Shown here: positions 7,226-15,953 of the stretch, piece after piece
How the letters are laid out: every line of letters starts with the position of its first letter
How positions within the stretch are numbered: position 1 is the stretch's first letter
Source of the DNA: UBA2266 sp964406945
GTDB taxonomy: Bacteria > Planctomycetota > Phycisphaerae > Sedimentisphaerales > Anaerobacaceae
Reading direction: 5' to 3'
NCBI GenBank assembly: GCA_964406945.1
Contig: CAYOTO010000004.1
Location: 62,001 to 126,000 of the forward strand
DNA: 64,000 bases
Notes under the pieces: model-generated
What the model was told of the DNA's origin: nothing
Databases searched by the model: none
Seen by the model: only the letters and a program-made list of their open reading frames with translations
Made by a program: the position numbers and the translations under genes

Positions 7226-9490
7226 CTACCGCCCTACCGCGATTTCAATATCTTCGAGTACGTACCCGGTGAGTTCATCCCAGTCAACGTAGCCAACGCG
7301 ATTGGTCCACAGCGGATTTTTGTACTGCCTGCGTGCGATCGCCACGTATTTCTTCCAGTACTCGGCGCCGTTCTTCAGTTCTTTGATAGCAGCCGCCTGG
7401 TGCTCCGCTTTGTGGGTCTGGCGGAACAGCGCCAGTTCGGTCGCGCCGCGTATCTTGTGAGCGTAGTATTTTCCCATGTACGCTATTGCCCGGATATCGC
7501 CCAGAGTGCGTCGCAGTTCCTTGCCGCCGTCATGCGGAAAACTGTCCAACAGGCTCAGCGCCCTGTCCGCATGGGCGTGGATCCGGCCGGAAAGTTCGAC
7601 CGGGGTGGTTCCTTCGAGTTTTTTGTCTTCTTTCAGCGCCTTGACATAGTCGGGGATAGAAATGTAATCGGTGCCTCTGTGCGGCTTCAGGGTTATAAAG
7701 CGATTCACGTCATGAAAGCCCGTCCTGGTCTTTGCCGGACCGGGTCTGCTCAGACACGCCTCTATGTACCACTGGAAGTCCAGCGAGCCCCAGTGGAAAC
7801 CCGTTGTCTTCGGGTACACCATGGACGCCTCCTGCCACGCAGTGAATAAGGCCTCACCGTCGACGCCGGGAAAGCGCTGCTGGATAATGGCGGCAAACCG
7901 CTCGTTGCTCACTTCGGGGTTATACCCAAGGCGACCCCATATCAGCCAGTGGTACCAGTGTTTGTCTATCTCGATCTTCCGCGGCGTATCAGGCTCGGTG
8001 CTTAGAAATTCCCTGCCCCAGATCCACTGGTCCGACCCGTAATAAAACCCGCGTGAAACATCGTAAGGAATGTTGCTGATGAACTCCCGCACGAAGTCCG
8101 GCGCCCCCCACCTGTAATGGTAGACGTCGTCGTTTCTCAGCGTCCAGATTGTCTTGAGATTGCCTTGTTCGGCGATGTCCTCGACGAATCCCTGATGATA
8201 GACCTGGTTTGTGGAACTGAGGACATGGGCCTTGGCGTACTTGAAACTGAAGATAAACTCAATGTCGTCGTGCTCGATCAGGGGCTTGAACTTACGGGCG
8301 ATGTCCCTGGCTCCGGTCTGATGCTGACGATGAATGAAAGTGATTTTGCGTCCGGGCTGTTTGGCTGCGACATCCAGAACGCCTTGCGCATAAGTCCTGA
8401 ACGCCCAGTCTTCCTTCTGCTCGAAGTTGGCGCCGTGCATATTCTCGCCGGTCGTCAGGCCTATGCCCTTGAGGTCGGGATACGTCAGGAACATCTGCCT
8501 TACGCTCTTTCGGAAGTAATCCGCGGTCGTCTCGTTTTCGATGCTGTCGGTGATGCCGTACTTGCCGTATGTCCCGTTTATGAAGATGTTCCACGTAATG
8601 AAGTAAAAGTCTACGTTGCGTTTCTTGCCGTACCGCATGACCTTCCGCCAGAATGCGATCTTCTCATCGATCGTCATCTTCTTGAGCGTTTCGAGATTGT
8701 CCAGAATCTCCGTAGCATCGAATCCGGTGCCGTTCAAATCGTAATGCTCCCGCCAGTCCACCGTGGACCGTTTCACATCATCCAGCGCGATATCCGGATA
8801 ATCCGGCAGCTTCACAAGGGACGGAAACGGGTGCAGACTCCAGCAGGAGACGTAATTGAAGCGATAGCGGGCCAGGCTGTCGATGTAGTTCTTCCAGAAG
8901 TCGAAGCTCCACATCTCGGCGATATTGTTCTGCGCGGCATCGGATACATCCGTATAGCTCGGTGTACGGGCGTCCAGCGGGATATTGAATTTTGTCCCCC
9001 GCATAGCCATATACGGATTGTGGTCGATGGCTTTGATCGACTGCAAACCACCCGTGGCGATAATCTCGGCCAGTTCCAGACCGCCGTACATGGCCCCGGC
9101 TGCATCGGCTCCGACGACCCAGTACACATCTGCACCCTTACTGGAAGTCTTCCGTATGCTGTAGCCCTCCGGCTTGAGACTTTTGGAAGGTTCGGTCCCG
9201 GCGTCCTTGATCCCGGTGACAGTATTGTGATCGTCCAAGTTACACAGCACCACCGTGATGTCCTCTCGGAATTTGTCAAGTTGTTCCAAGCCACCTCGCC
9301 GCACCCGATCACCCCGGCCGCGCAAGGCTCGGGCTACGTCCCTCGAAGCAAACATCGCCTGCGGACAGTCGCCGTCAACCAGCAATCTGACCGTGTCCGC
9401 ACGTGCGGCTGCAGCGAAAATCATGCATAGCAAGATCCCAACTGACATTTTTCCGACAATATTTAGTCTGCAATACAATAGACTCTTCAC
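7226..9490 (-). CDS. Exported glycoside hydrolase-like protein (glucuronidase/GH20-like fold)
   Basis: A 754-aa secreted protein. The GTG start at 9490 has AGGGGA just upstream and gives a signal peptide (SVGILLCMIFAAAARA, then ADTV). An N-terminal alpha/beta domain (about 30-170; RLLVDGDCP to WVVGADAAGAMYGGLELAE) resembles the small domain that precedes the barrel in GH67/GH20/GH115-type enzymes. A probable TIM barrel follows (MAMRGTKFNIPLD, FNYVSCWSLHPFP, VDFYFITWNIFI, LKGIGLTTGENM, SRGFYYGSDQWIW). GENMHG and the WIWG segment are possible active-site positions. The family number and substrate are uncertain; alpha-glucuronidase-like activity on xylan is a guess that fits the xylanase and esterase elsewhere. 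It follows the ABC-F gene, whose 3' end is 55 bp upstream. Confidence 0.7.
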   Translation of the reverse strand: MKSLLYCRLNIVGKMSVGILLCMIFAAAARADTVRLLVDGDCPQAMFASRDVARALRGRGDRVRRGGLEQLDKFREDITVVLCNLDDHNTVTGIKDAGTEPSKSLKPEGYSIRKTSSKGADVYWVVGADAAGAMYGGLELAEIIATGGLQSIKAIDHNPYMAMRGTKFNIPLDARTPSYTDVSDAAQNNIAEMWSFDFWKNYIDSLARYRFNYVSCWSLHPFPSLVKLPDYPDIALDDVKRSTVDWREHYDLNGTGFDATEILDNLETLKKMTIDEKIAFWRKVMRYGKKRNVDFYFITWNIFINGTYGKYGITDSIENETTADYFRKSVRQMFLTYPDLKGIGLTTGENMHGANFEQKEDWAFRTYAQGVLDVAAKQPGRKITFIHRQHQTGARDIARKFKPLIEHDDIEFIFSFKYAKAHVLSSTNQVYHQGFVEDIAEQGNLKTIWTLRNDDVYHYRWGAPDFVREFISNIPYDVSRGFYYGSDQWIWGREFLSTEPDTPRKIEIDKHWYHWLIWGRLGYNPEVSNERFAAIIQQRFPGVDGEALFTAWQEASMVYPKTTGFHWGSLDFQWYIEACLSRPGPAKTRTGFHDVNRFITLKPHRGTDYISIPDYVKALKEDKKLEGTTPVELSGRIHAHADRALSLLDSFPHDGGKELRRTLGDIRAIAYMGKYYAHKIRGATELALFRQTHKAEHQAAAIKELKNGAEYWKKYVAIARRQYKNPLWTNRVGYVDWDELTGYVLEDIEIAVGR

Positions 9491-9511
9491 AAACTTCCCC
9501 TTTCTTTCCAG

Positions 9512-9539
9512 TTGGCGGTTTTCAAGACGGTTCCGCCAA
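9512..9539 (-). terminator. Inverted repeat between ABC-F stop and hydrolase start
   Basis: TTGGCGG and CCGCCAA form a perfect 7-bp stem with a 14-nt loop in the 55-bp gap between two minus-strand genes. There is no U-run, so this could be an intercistronic processing or attenuation hairpin rather than a terminator. Confidence 0.3.
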
Positions 9540-9545
9540 ACCTGC

Positions 9546-11495
9546 CTAATCAAGCCGCCGGTCATACGCTCTGTAGAGCAGATCCAGTTCACGCGTCTTG
9601 CCATCATACCGCTCGCGCAGTCCTGCGAGCAACTCCGGATTTTTATAAACAGCTTCGTCGCCGAACCGTTCTTTAAGCTCGGATAGTTCTTCTTCGATCT
9701 CCATGATCATTCTTTCGAGCTGTTCGACGGAATACTTGTTGAAACACCTCAATTCGTCGGGCGTCTTCGGCCGGGGCTGGTCCGACTTTGACTTTCGGCG
9801 TCTTGCAGCGGCCTGTTGGTTGGAACGCTGCTGTTCGCGCCTCTGCAGACGCTCGCCGATCAACTCGACATAGCGGGAATACGCCGGCGTACCTTCGACG
9901 AACTCCGTCCTGCCGATACACCGTCCGCCGCATTCGCCCGCGCCCACCACCAGCAGCTTGTCGGCGGTTCGATCCAGAAAATAACGGTCATGGCTGACAA
10001 CTACGATTGTGCCCTTGTAGTCGTCCAGAGCCTCTTCTAGCATCTCTCTGCTGGCGATGTCCAGATGATTCGTCGGCTCATCCATCACAAGCACATCAGG
10101 CTCACTTAGCACCAGCCGACAAAGCATCAAGCGATTCCGCTGGCCGCCGCTCAGATCGCCGCACTTTTTGAATACGTCATCGCCATTAAACAGAAACGCT
10201 CCGAGCCGATTGCGAACCTGCTCTGCGGAAAGCCCCGGATTGGCGCTGCGAGCCTCATCGAGTACCGATGCCTGCGGATCGAGAACGTCTCCATGCTGAT
10301 CGAGATACCCCACGCGCAGGTTCTTTCCCTGGCGGACTCTGCCTCTGGAAGGCTCCATCCTGCCCAGCATGAGCTTAATCAGAGTACTCTTGCCGGTGCC
10401 GTTGGGCCCGGTAATTCCGATCCGCTCGCCGGTGAGTACGTCAAAAGTCAGACCCTCGAACAGCGTCAGATCACCGAATGATTTACTCAGATCTTCGCAT
10501 CGCAGCACCAGATCGCTTTTTCGGCCGGTCTGGGCAAATGAGAAACTTATCGTCTTCTGGCTGTCGGGACCCTCGAGGTAATCGGGATTTTCCTTTAATA
10601 GACGCTCCAACCGGGTCTTGCGTCCCCGGGCGGTTTTGCGCATGCCCTCCTGATCCTTGTTTCTCGCGATAAAATCGAGCGTCTTTTCAACCTGCTCGAC
10701 CCGCTTTTCATGCTCGCGCTGCTCCTGCAGCACAACCGTTTCCCTGGTATCCACATAATTGCTGTAATTGCCCCGCCAGACGCGGGCCTTGCGGTTGCTC
10801 ACCTCAATTATCTTGCAAACAGCCTGGTCCAGCAGGTATCTGTCGTGACTGATTATCACCGCCGCCCCCCTGTAGTCGTTCAGAAAGCCCTCCAGCCACT
10901 CGGTGGCCTGCAAGTCCAGGTGGTTCGTAGGCTCGTCCAGCAGCAGAATGTCGGTTTCGAGCATCAAAACCTGCGCCAGGCCGAGCCTCGACAACTGCCC
11001 TCCGCTCAAATCGGAGGTCTTTGCGTCGTGTAACTGTTCCTCGAATCCTAGGCCCGCGAGCGTGGCTTTGATGCGAACTTCATAGCTGTAGCCCCCCGCA
11101 ACCTCGAACTCGTGGCACAAGCGGTCATACCGCCTCATCTTGGCTTTGAGGTCCGAGCCTGTGATCGTCTCCATTTCATGAGAGACCTTTTCGATCGATC
11201 TCTGGAGCTTCAGCAGGTGTTCGACCCCGGCGTGCATTTCCTCCATCACCGTCCGATCCCCGCTGAATGTCGCCTCCTGCGGCAGATAGCCGATCCTGAG
11301 TCCCTTCTGCCGGATTACCCGCCCCATATCCGCTTCGATCCGGCCCGTAATCAATTTGAGGATTGTGCTCTTGCCCGAACCGTTTGCGCCGACCATGCCG
11401 ACCTTTTCGCCGGCATAGAGCTGCAGTTGCAGTTTATCGAGAACGACCTCGGGTCCAAAGGCGATATGAATGTCATTCAAACTCACTATCGCCAT
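9546..11495 (-). CDS. ABC-F family ATPase (ribosome-associated, Uup/YdiF-like)
   Basis: A 649-aa soluble twin-ATPase. Domain 1 has Walker A GANGSGKST and signature LSGGQLSRLGLAQ; domain 2 has GPNGTGKST and LSGGQRNRLMLCR; both have DEPTNHLD Walker B/H-loop regions. A linker helix pair with VEKTLDFIARNKDQEGMRK lies between the domains, and a C-terminal coiled-coil (about 560-649, ERMIMEIEEELSELKERFG) follows. There are no membrane segments, so it is not a transporter; ABC-F proteins act on ribosomes during stalled or difficult translation, and some protect against ribosome-targeting antibiotics. Start ATG 11495 with GGGGAGC upstream. Confidence 0.93.
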   Translation of the reverse strand: MAIVSLNDIHIAFGPEVVLDKLQLQLYAGEKVGMVGANGSGKSTILKLITGRIEADMGRVIRQKGLRIGYLPQEATFSGDRTVMEEMHAGVEHLLKLQRSIEKVSHEMETITGSDLKAKMRRYDRLCHEFEVAGGYSYEVRIKATLAGLGFEEQLHDAKTSDLSGGQLSRLGLAQVLMLETDILLLDEPTNHLDLQATEWLEGFLNDYRGAAVIISHDRYLLDQAVCKIIEVSNRKARVWRGNYSNYVDTRETVVLQEQREHEKRVEQVEKTLDFIARNKDQEGMRKTARGRKTRLERLLKENPDYLEGPDSQKTISFSFAQTGRKSDLVLRCEDLSKSFGDLTLFEGLTFDVLTGERIGITGPNGTGKSTLIKLMLGRMEPSRGRVRQGKNLRVGYLDQHGDVLDPQASVLDEARSANPGLSAEQVRNRLGAFLFNGDDVFKKCGDLSGGQRNRLMLCRLVLSEPDVLVMDEPTNHLDIASREMLEEALDDYKGTIVVVSHDRYFLDRTADKLLVVGAGECGGRCIGRTEFVEGTPAYSRYVELIGERLQRREQQRSNQQAAARRRKSKSDQPRPKTPDELRCFNKYSVEQLERMIMEIEEELSELKERFGDEAVYKNPELLAGLRERYDGKTRELDLLYRAYDRRLD

Positions 11496-11553
11496 TTATC
11501 AAAAGCTCCCCGGTTGCAGTAGTTGCGTGTAGTCAAGTGCGGCGTGCCCATGC

Positions 11554-14500
11554 TCATTTGCCCGACAAACAGATTATGCTGCCGTCCACCAGAGATGCCA
11601 GCAATCGGCCCCGTGCGGCTATCATTCCATTGAACACAGGCGGATACTCGAGCGGAATCTCAAAATTCTTCTTGCCGTCCTCGGCCGATACACTCACAAG
11701 CTTCGCTCCCTTTCGCCCCTCGAATGCCGCATAAGGGTCGTCGGGATCGAAAACATCCGGCGCACCGGCCACGAACAGCGTATCGGCGGCCTTTACCATC
11801 GCCCGCATGCGGACAGGCAGCCACGTCTTCCAGACCGTTGGCCTGGCACGGGTATAACCGATCATCTTATCGAGTCCGAATGCCCGGCTCTCCAGTTCGC
11901 GAACCTCGTTGCCCCTGGCCCGAGAATAGTCCGACTGAGGCAGCCATTCAATGGGCTCGACGGAGCCTTCCTCGCCTACTATCTGCGGCTCGTTCGTATT
12001 GTAATCGGCAAACAGCAGGTAACCGTCCGTCCCCGGAAAGAACATCGGGCTGTGTACGTTCCTGCGGTAAAACATGCGAACGGCGTAGGTCTTTTCATCA
12101 TCGACAACCAGCAGTTGCCCGGCCTTGGGAGCCTGATTGGCCAACTGAAAGCCCGGCCACCGCCTGGAATACATCCAGAAAGTACGGTTGTACCACGACC
12201 CGTCCAGCAGCCCCGCGGTTGAAAAGACGTGCAGCCCGACATCCTGCGCCCCCTTGCTTGAAAGCACCGGGACCTCCACCTCCTTCAGGTCGGATGTGAG
12301 CTTCTTTTGTCGCATATAAAGGTATCCGCCCTCGCTGACAAGCACGTCCGAATTGGCGCCGGTAATGAAGAAAGCCAGATCCCGATCTCCCCGGCCGAAA
12401 TTGTCCGGGCCTTCCAGCAGTCCTTTGTGAATTATCTTACCGGTCCGAGGATCAAGCCCGTATACGCGAATGCCGCCGTCCAGATACGTTGATCGCCCGG
12501 AGGTAAAATATGCTATCTCGTCGCGGACAAGCACGCTGCCGTGAACGCCCCAGGCCGATTCCAACTGGCCGAAACCGCCCACCCGCACATCCGCGGGCGC
12601 CGCCAGAAAACGCCATACCAGTTCACCATCACTGAGTCGCAGACAGTATACGCACCCGTCTCTAGAGCCGACGAGCACCATACCTTTGTAAACGGTCGGC
12701 GGCGAGTCGATACGCCCGTTCGCGGTAAATCGCCATAGGCTTTCGCCGGTATCCAGGTCCAGTGCATGCAGGGTGTGGGCGTCCGTTTCGGCTACAAAGA
12801 CTCTGCCGCAGGCTGATACAGGCGCCGTGAGCTTGCCTTCCAGTTTGACTTTCCAATCCACCGCTACACTGTCACCAACACTTGCGCCCGTAGTGCCGCT
12901 TCTGGCCGCATCGTGCCGAAAGGTAGGCCAGTCATCTTCACTAATGCCAACCGAATCCACCTTTCCGTAGGCCGCTCCTTTTGTAAGCCGCCGGTTATCG
13001 GGAACAATCTCGAAGGCTTTGTCAGCACCGGCCTTGACTGCGGTATAGCCCAGAAGTTTAGCTCCGGGCTGACAGAAACACTGATCCGGCGGAACGTACA
13101 GCATGCCGTTACAGGGCACCATTCCGTTCTTGCACGCGCCGCGAATCCAGTTGTTCTGGGAGTGATCGTCGGCGTGAAAATCCAGAAATTCGGCACCCTC
13201 ATACGAACTTATCATATACCGCGTCGTGGCCTTGTTACGATAGCAGCGATGATGATGCTCCGGACTTCTCAGATTCTTGACCATTATCCGCTTTTTCTCC
13301 TTGCCGGTCCTCAGATCCCAGCCGATTGCCATCGCATTCGGGCTTTTGCCGACCGGTTTGCCCGAATCATCAACGCTGAGCATGCCGCGCCAGACCAGAC
13401 CGTCCACTACGAACAGGTCGTCGCCCTCACCTCCGCGGATAGGCGGCAAATTCTTCTTATCCCACAGCAGTCTACCCGTTGCCGCATTGTGTGCAGCCGC
13501 CCTTCTGCCCCCTTGCATCACCACCGTATCTCTAGCCGCCAGCATCGTCCTGGGACCACCAATCGCGGCCTGGACTTTCCAGAGTCGCTCGCCATCTTTC
13601 AAATTCAACCCGACAAGCTCTCCGGCGCTGATGTAGATTATTCGTCCATTGTTGATCGCCAGCATGAGTGTGTGAATGCCGCCGGTTTGCTTTTGCCACA
13701 GCACCCTGCCATCGCGTCCGTTAACTGCAACCAGACCCTCGAATTCGCCGCCGTCGATGGACCTCTGGACATAAGCGACGGCGATTCCATCACTGACGAG
13801 TATCTCGGTCGTCTCCGCCGTTTCCTCGATTGTCTTTACGATCTTCCCCGTGGCGCCGTCCAGAATCGACATAGGCGCTCGGTAGCTCAAAGTCGTATAC
13901 AGCCGATCTTCGTCAGCCACTATTCGCCGCTGATTTACCGTGGGCACATCCGTACGCCCGGCCCGAAGCTTCAGCCAGTCTTTGCCTTCCCATCGCTTTC
14001 GGCTCCACTGGCGCCAGCCCCATGCCTCGAGTTGTTTTTTCCACAGCAGTTTGCCGTTGAATGCATCGCGACAAATAAGAGACCAGCGGTCCGGCAGCCG
14101 CTCGTCCGTTATGCCAATCAGCCCCTCGTCAAAGAAATAGTACAGCCGCCCTCCCGAAGAAACCGGCGACTGAATGCCCGAGGGCGTCTCATGGCTCCTC
14201 AGCCACAGAGGCGAAGCCACCCATTGCAGACTCTGGGGCGGCGCCACAACCGAATCATCAGCCACCGCATTGTTGCCTGCGTCGTGAAGGAAATGCCCCC
14301 AGTCGTCGATAGCATCCGGTCTGGGTTTTACCGTCCGTTTCCACGTACCACCGCTGTCGGTGCAAATAACGCCGCCGGGCGCAAGAACCCGCATTATTTC
14401 TTCCTCGTCGACCTCACCCGAATCACTGACCACGACCAGATTGATTAAATTATCCGTGTACGGAAGAAGCCGACCGGAAAACTGCTCGACCGAAACCTGT

Positions 14501-14772
14501 CCGTACACACCTCGACCGCGAATATACCTACGCGCCTCGCGAATCTCGTCGACATCAGGGTCGAGGCCGTGCACCGTGTAACTTTCCGAGACCCGAAGGG
14601 CTGCTGTCAGCCTGCCGTTGCCACAGCCCAGATGTACGACTATCCCGCCATGGATCCCGCTCTGCTCGATAATATCATCCGCCTGCGAATCAGCCGGTCT
14701 GGCCCAACCCGCCAGGGTCAGCAGAACCACACAAATCGCCAGAGGTAATCGCGCCTTATCATGCTGTTTCAT
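11554..14772 (-). CDS. Exported protein: SAM-methyltransferase-like domain fused to PQQ-type beta-propeller
   Basis: A 1072-aa protein of the kind found in planctomycetes. The start is ATG 14772 (a TTG at 14787 would add five residues). Residues 1-30 are a signal peptide. Residues about 35-150 form a class I methyltransferase-like fold: VVHLGCGNGRL (motif I), VHGLDPDVDEIREAR and VLAPGGVICTDSGG. The remaining 900 residues are blades of a PQQ/WD-like propeller with recurring patterns such as ATGKIV, RDGRVLWQK, TGRLLWDKK, TGESLWRFTANG and SDGELVWRF. A cysteine-rich patch, CKNGMVPCNGMLYVPPDQCF, sits about half way. PQQ binding is not shown, and a methyltransferase outside the cytoplasm would lack SAM, so that domain may have another job. 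Confidence 0.85.
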   Translation of the reverse strand: MKQHDKARLPLAICVVLLTLAGWARPADSQADDIIEQSGIHGGIVVHLGCGNGRLTAALRVSESYTVHGLDPDVDEIREARRYIRGRGVYGQVSVEQFSGRLLPYTDNLINLVVVSDSGEVDEEEIMRVLAPGGVICTDSGGTWKRTVKPRPDAIDDWGHFLHDAGNNAVADDSVVAPPQSLQWVASPLWLRSHETPSGIQSPVSSGGRLYYFFDEGLIGITDERLPDRWSLICRDAFNGKLLWKKQLEAWGWRQWSRKRWEGKDWLKLRAGRTDVPTVNQRRIVADEDRLYTTLSYRAPMSILDGATGKIVKTIEETAETTEILVSDGIAVAYVQRSIDGGEFEGLVAVNGRDGRVLWQKQTGGIHTLMLAINNGRIIYISAGELVGLNLKDGERLWKVQAAIGGPRTMLAARDTVVMQGGRRAAAHNAATGRLLWDKKNLPPIRGGEGDDLFVVDGLVWRGMLSVDDSGKPVGKSPNAMAIGWDLRTGKEKKRIMVKNLRSPEHHHRCYRNKATTRYMISSYEGAEFLDFHADDHSQNNWIRGACKNGMVPCNGMLYVPPDQCFCQPGAKLLGYTAVKAGADKAFEIVPDNRRLTKGAAYGKVDSVGISEDDWPTFRHDAARSGTTGASVGDSVAVDWKVKLEGKLTAPVSACGRVFVAETDAHTLHALDLDTGESLWRFTANGRIDSPPTVYKGMVLVGSRDGCVYCLRLSDGELVWRFLAAPADVRVGGFGQLESAWGVHGSVLVRDEIAYFTSGRSTYLDGGIRVYGLDPRTGKIIHKGLLEGPDNFGRGDRDLAFFITGANSDVLVSEGGYLYMRQKKLTSDLKEVEVPVLSSKGAQDVGLHVFSTAGLLDGSWYNRTFWMYSRRWPGFQLANQAPKAGQLLVVDDEKTYAVRMFYRRNVHSPMFFPGTDGYLLFADYNTNEPQIVGEEGSVEPIEWLPQSDYSRARGNEVRELESRAFGLDKMIGYTRARPTVWKTWLPVRMRAMVKAADTLFVAGAPDVFDPDDPYAAFEGRKGAKLVSVSAEDGKKNFEIPLEYPPVFNGMIAARGRLLASLVDGSIICLSGK

Positions 14773-14822
14773 GGGTAACCCGTCCAAACAGATTTTAAGT
14801 TTTCAACTGCCTGCCGAAGGCG

Positions 14823-14851
14823 ATTATAGCCGGTTTCGCGTCTGCTAACAA
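14823..14851 (-). promoter_or_regulatory. Sigma-70-like promoter of the methyltransferase/PQQ protein gene
   Basis: Minus strand TTGTTA (14851-14846), 17-bp spacer, TATAAT (14828-14823), about 50 bp upstream of the ATG. The -10 matches consensus perfectly. It is divergent from the promoter at 14876-14904. Confidence 0.6.
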
Positions 14852-14875
14852 GACAAACGCGAACCGGCATGGGTC

Positions 14876-14904
14876 TTGCACGCCGCGGGTCCGTAGGCTA
14901 AGAT
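14876..14904 (+). promoter_or_regulatory. Sigma-70-like promoter of the DapB-like gene
   Basis: TTGCAC, 17-bp spacer, TAAGAT, about 50 bp upstream of the start codon at 14953. It forms a compact divergent pair with the promoter at 14823-14851, whose -35 lies 25 bp away. Confidence 0.5.
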
Positions 14905-14952
14905 ACGGCCCACAGTAATGAATCCCAACGCAGCATGATAAAGGAACAGGAA

Positions 14953-15942
14953 ATGACGAGAATCGTGCAGATCGGAATAGGTCCTCTCGGACAAAAAATG
15001 GTCGCTTATGCAACGCAGCGTAATGAGATTGATCTTGTAGGCGCAGTCGATACCGACCCGGAAATCGTCGGCCGGGACCTTGGCGAATACTGCGGTCTTG
15101 ACCGCCTCGGGATAATCGTGAAAGCCTCGCTTGCCGACGTCCTCGAGCAGACCGAGGCGGATGCGGCGGTGGTTACGACGGTCAGCAGCCTGCAGAAGTT
15201 CGAAAGTCAGGCCGCCGAAATTGCGGCCGCCGGCCTGCACATCGTCTCGACCTGCGAAGAACTCTCATATCCCTGGGCTGTTTCCCCTGAAACAGCATCC
15301 CGCATCGACAGAGTATGCCGCGACAACTCCGTAGTTTGTCTGGGCACGGGCGTAAATCCCGGCTATTTGATGGATTTTCTGCCGACGGTTCTCAGTGGTC
15401 TGTGCCAGAGGGTCGACGCTGTGAGCGTCGATCGTATCCAGGACGCATCTGTTCGGCGCGTCCCGTTTCAGCAGAAGATAGGCGCTGCGCTTACGCTGGA
15501 GCAGTTTGAAGCAAAGAAGAAAGAAGGTACGCTCCGCCACGTGGGCTTGCCCGAATCCGTCGACTTTGTGGCAAACAGACTCGGCTGGGAACTCGACGAT
15601 AAGACCGAATCTCTGGAACCGGTTATCGCAGAGACCGAGATTACAACAGGCTACAAGCCCATAAAAGCCGGCATGGCTCGCGGAGTTCAGCAGATAGGCC
15701 GTGGATTTGTTGCAGGAAAAGAGGTGATAACCCTTAAATTCAAAGCCGCCGTCGGGGAACCTCTCTCATACGATGAGGTAAGGATCGAGGGCAAGCCGCC
15801 CATCAAATCCAGAATCGAAGGCGGCGTTAATGGCGATATCGCCACCTGCGCGATTACACTCAACACGATCCGCTCGGTGCTGAAAGCCCAACCCGGTCTC
15901 AGGACAATGTCCGAAATTCCTCCCGTGGCGTTTTTCAGATAG
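14953..15942 (+). CDS. DapB-like NAD(P)-dependent oxidoreductase (2,4-diaminopentanoate dehydrogenase-like)
   Basis: A 329-aa protein of the dihydrodipicolinate reductase-like group. It has an N-terminal Rossmann fold with RIVQIGIGPLGQKMVAYA (residues 3-20) and the acidic VDTDPEIVGRDLGE after the second strand. The middle and C-terminal parts (CLGTGVNPGYLMDFLP; VSVDRIQDASVRR; GVQQIGRGF; MARG) resemble 2,4-diaminopentanoate dehydrogenase of ornithine fermentation more than DapB, which is about 60 residues shorter. The start ATG at 14953 has AAGGAACAGG just before it. There is no ornithine-fermentation gene nearby, so the substrate is open; an amino-acid dehydrogenase role is a reasonable guess. 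Confidence 0.75.
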   Translation: MTRIVQIGIGPLGQKMVAYATQRNEIDLVGAVDTDPEIVGRDLGEYCGLDRLGIIVKASLADVLEQTEADAAVVTTVSSLQKFESQAAEIAAAGLHIVSTCEELSYPWAVSPETASRIDRVCRDNSVVCLGTGVNPGYLMDFLPTVLSGLCQRVDAVSVDRIQDASVRRVPFQQKIGAALTLEQFEAKKKEGTLRHVGLPESVDFVANRLGWELDDKTESLEPVIAETEITTGYKPIKAGMARGVQQIGRGFVAGKEVITLKFKAAVGEPLSYDEVRIEGKPPIKSRIEGGVNGDIATCAITLNTIRSVLKAQPGLRTMSEIPPVAFFR

Positions 15943-15953
15943 TACAGGCTGAA

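Noticed and set aside
8117..9430. Long plus-strand open frame (437 codons) opposite the hydrolase gene
   Set aside because: The minus strand encodes a secreted protein with a signal peptide and glycosidase-like features; the plus-strand frame shows no family motif or ribosome site and follows from codon bias.
12913..14448. Long plus-strand frame opposite the methyltransferase/PQQ gene
   Set aside because: No motifs; mirror of a coding strand with propeller repeats.
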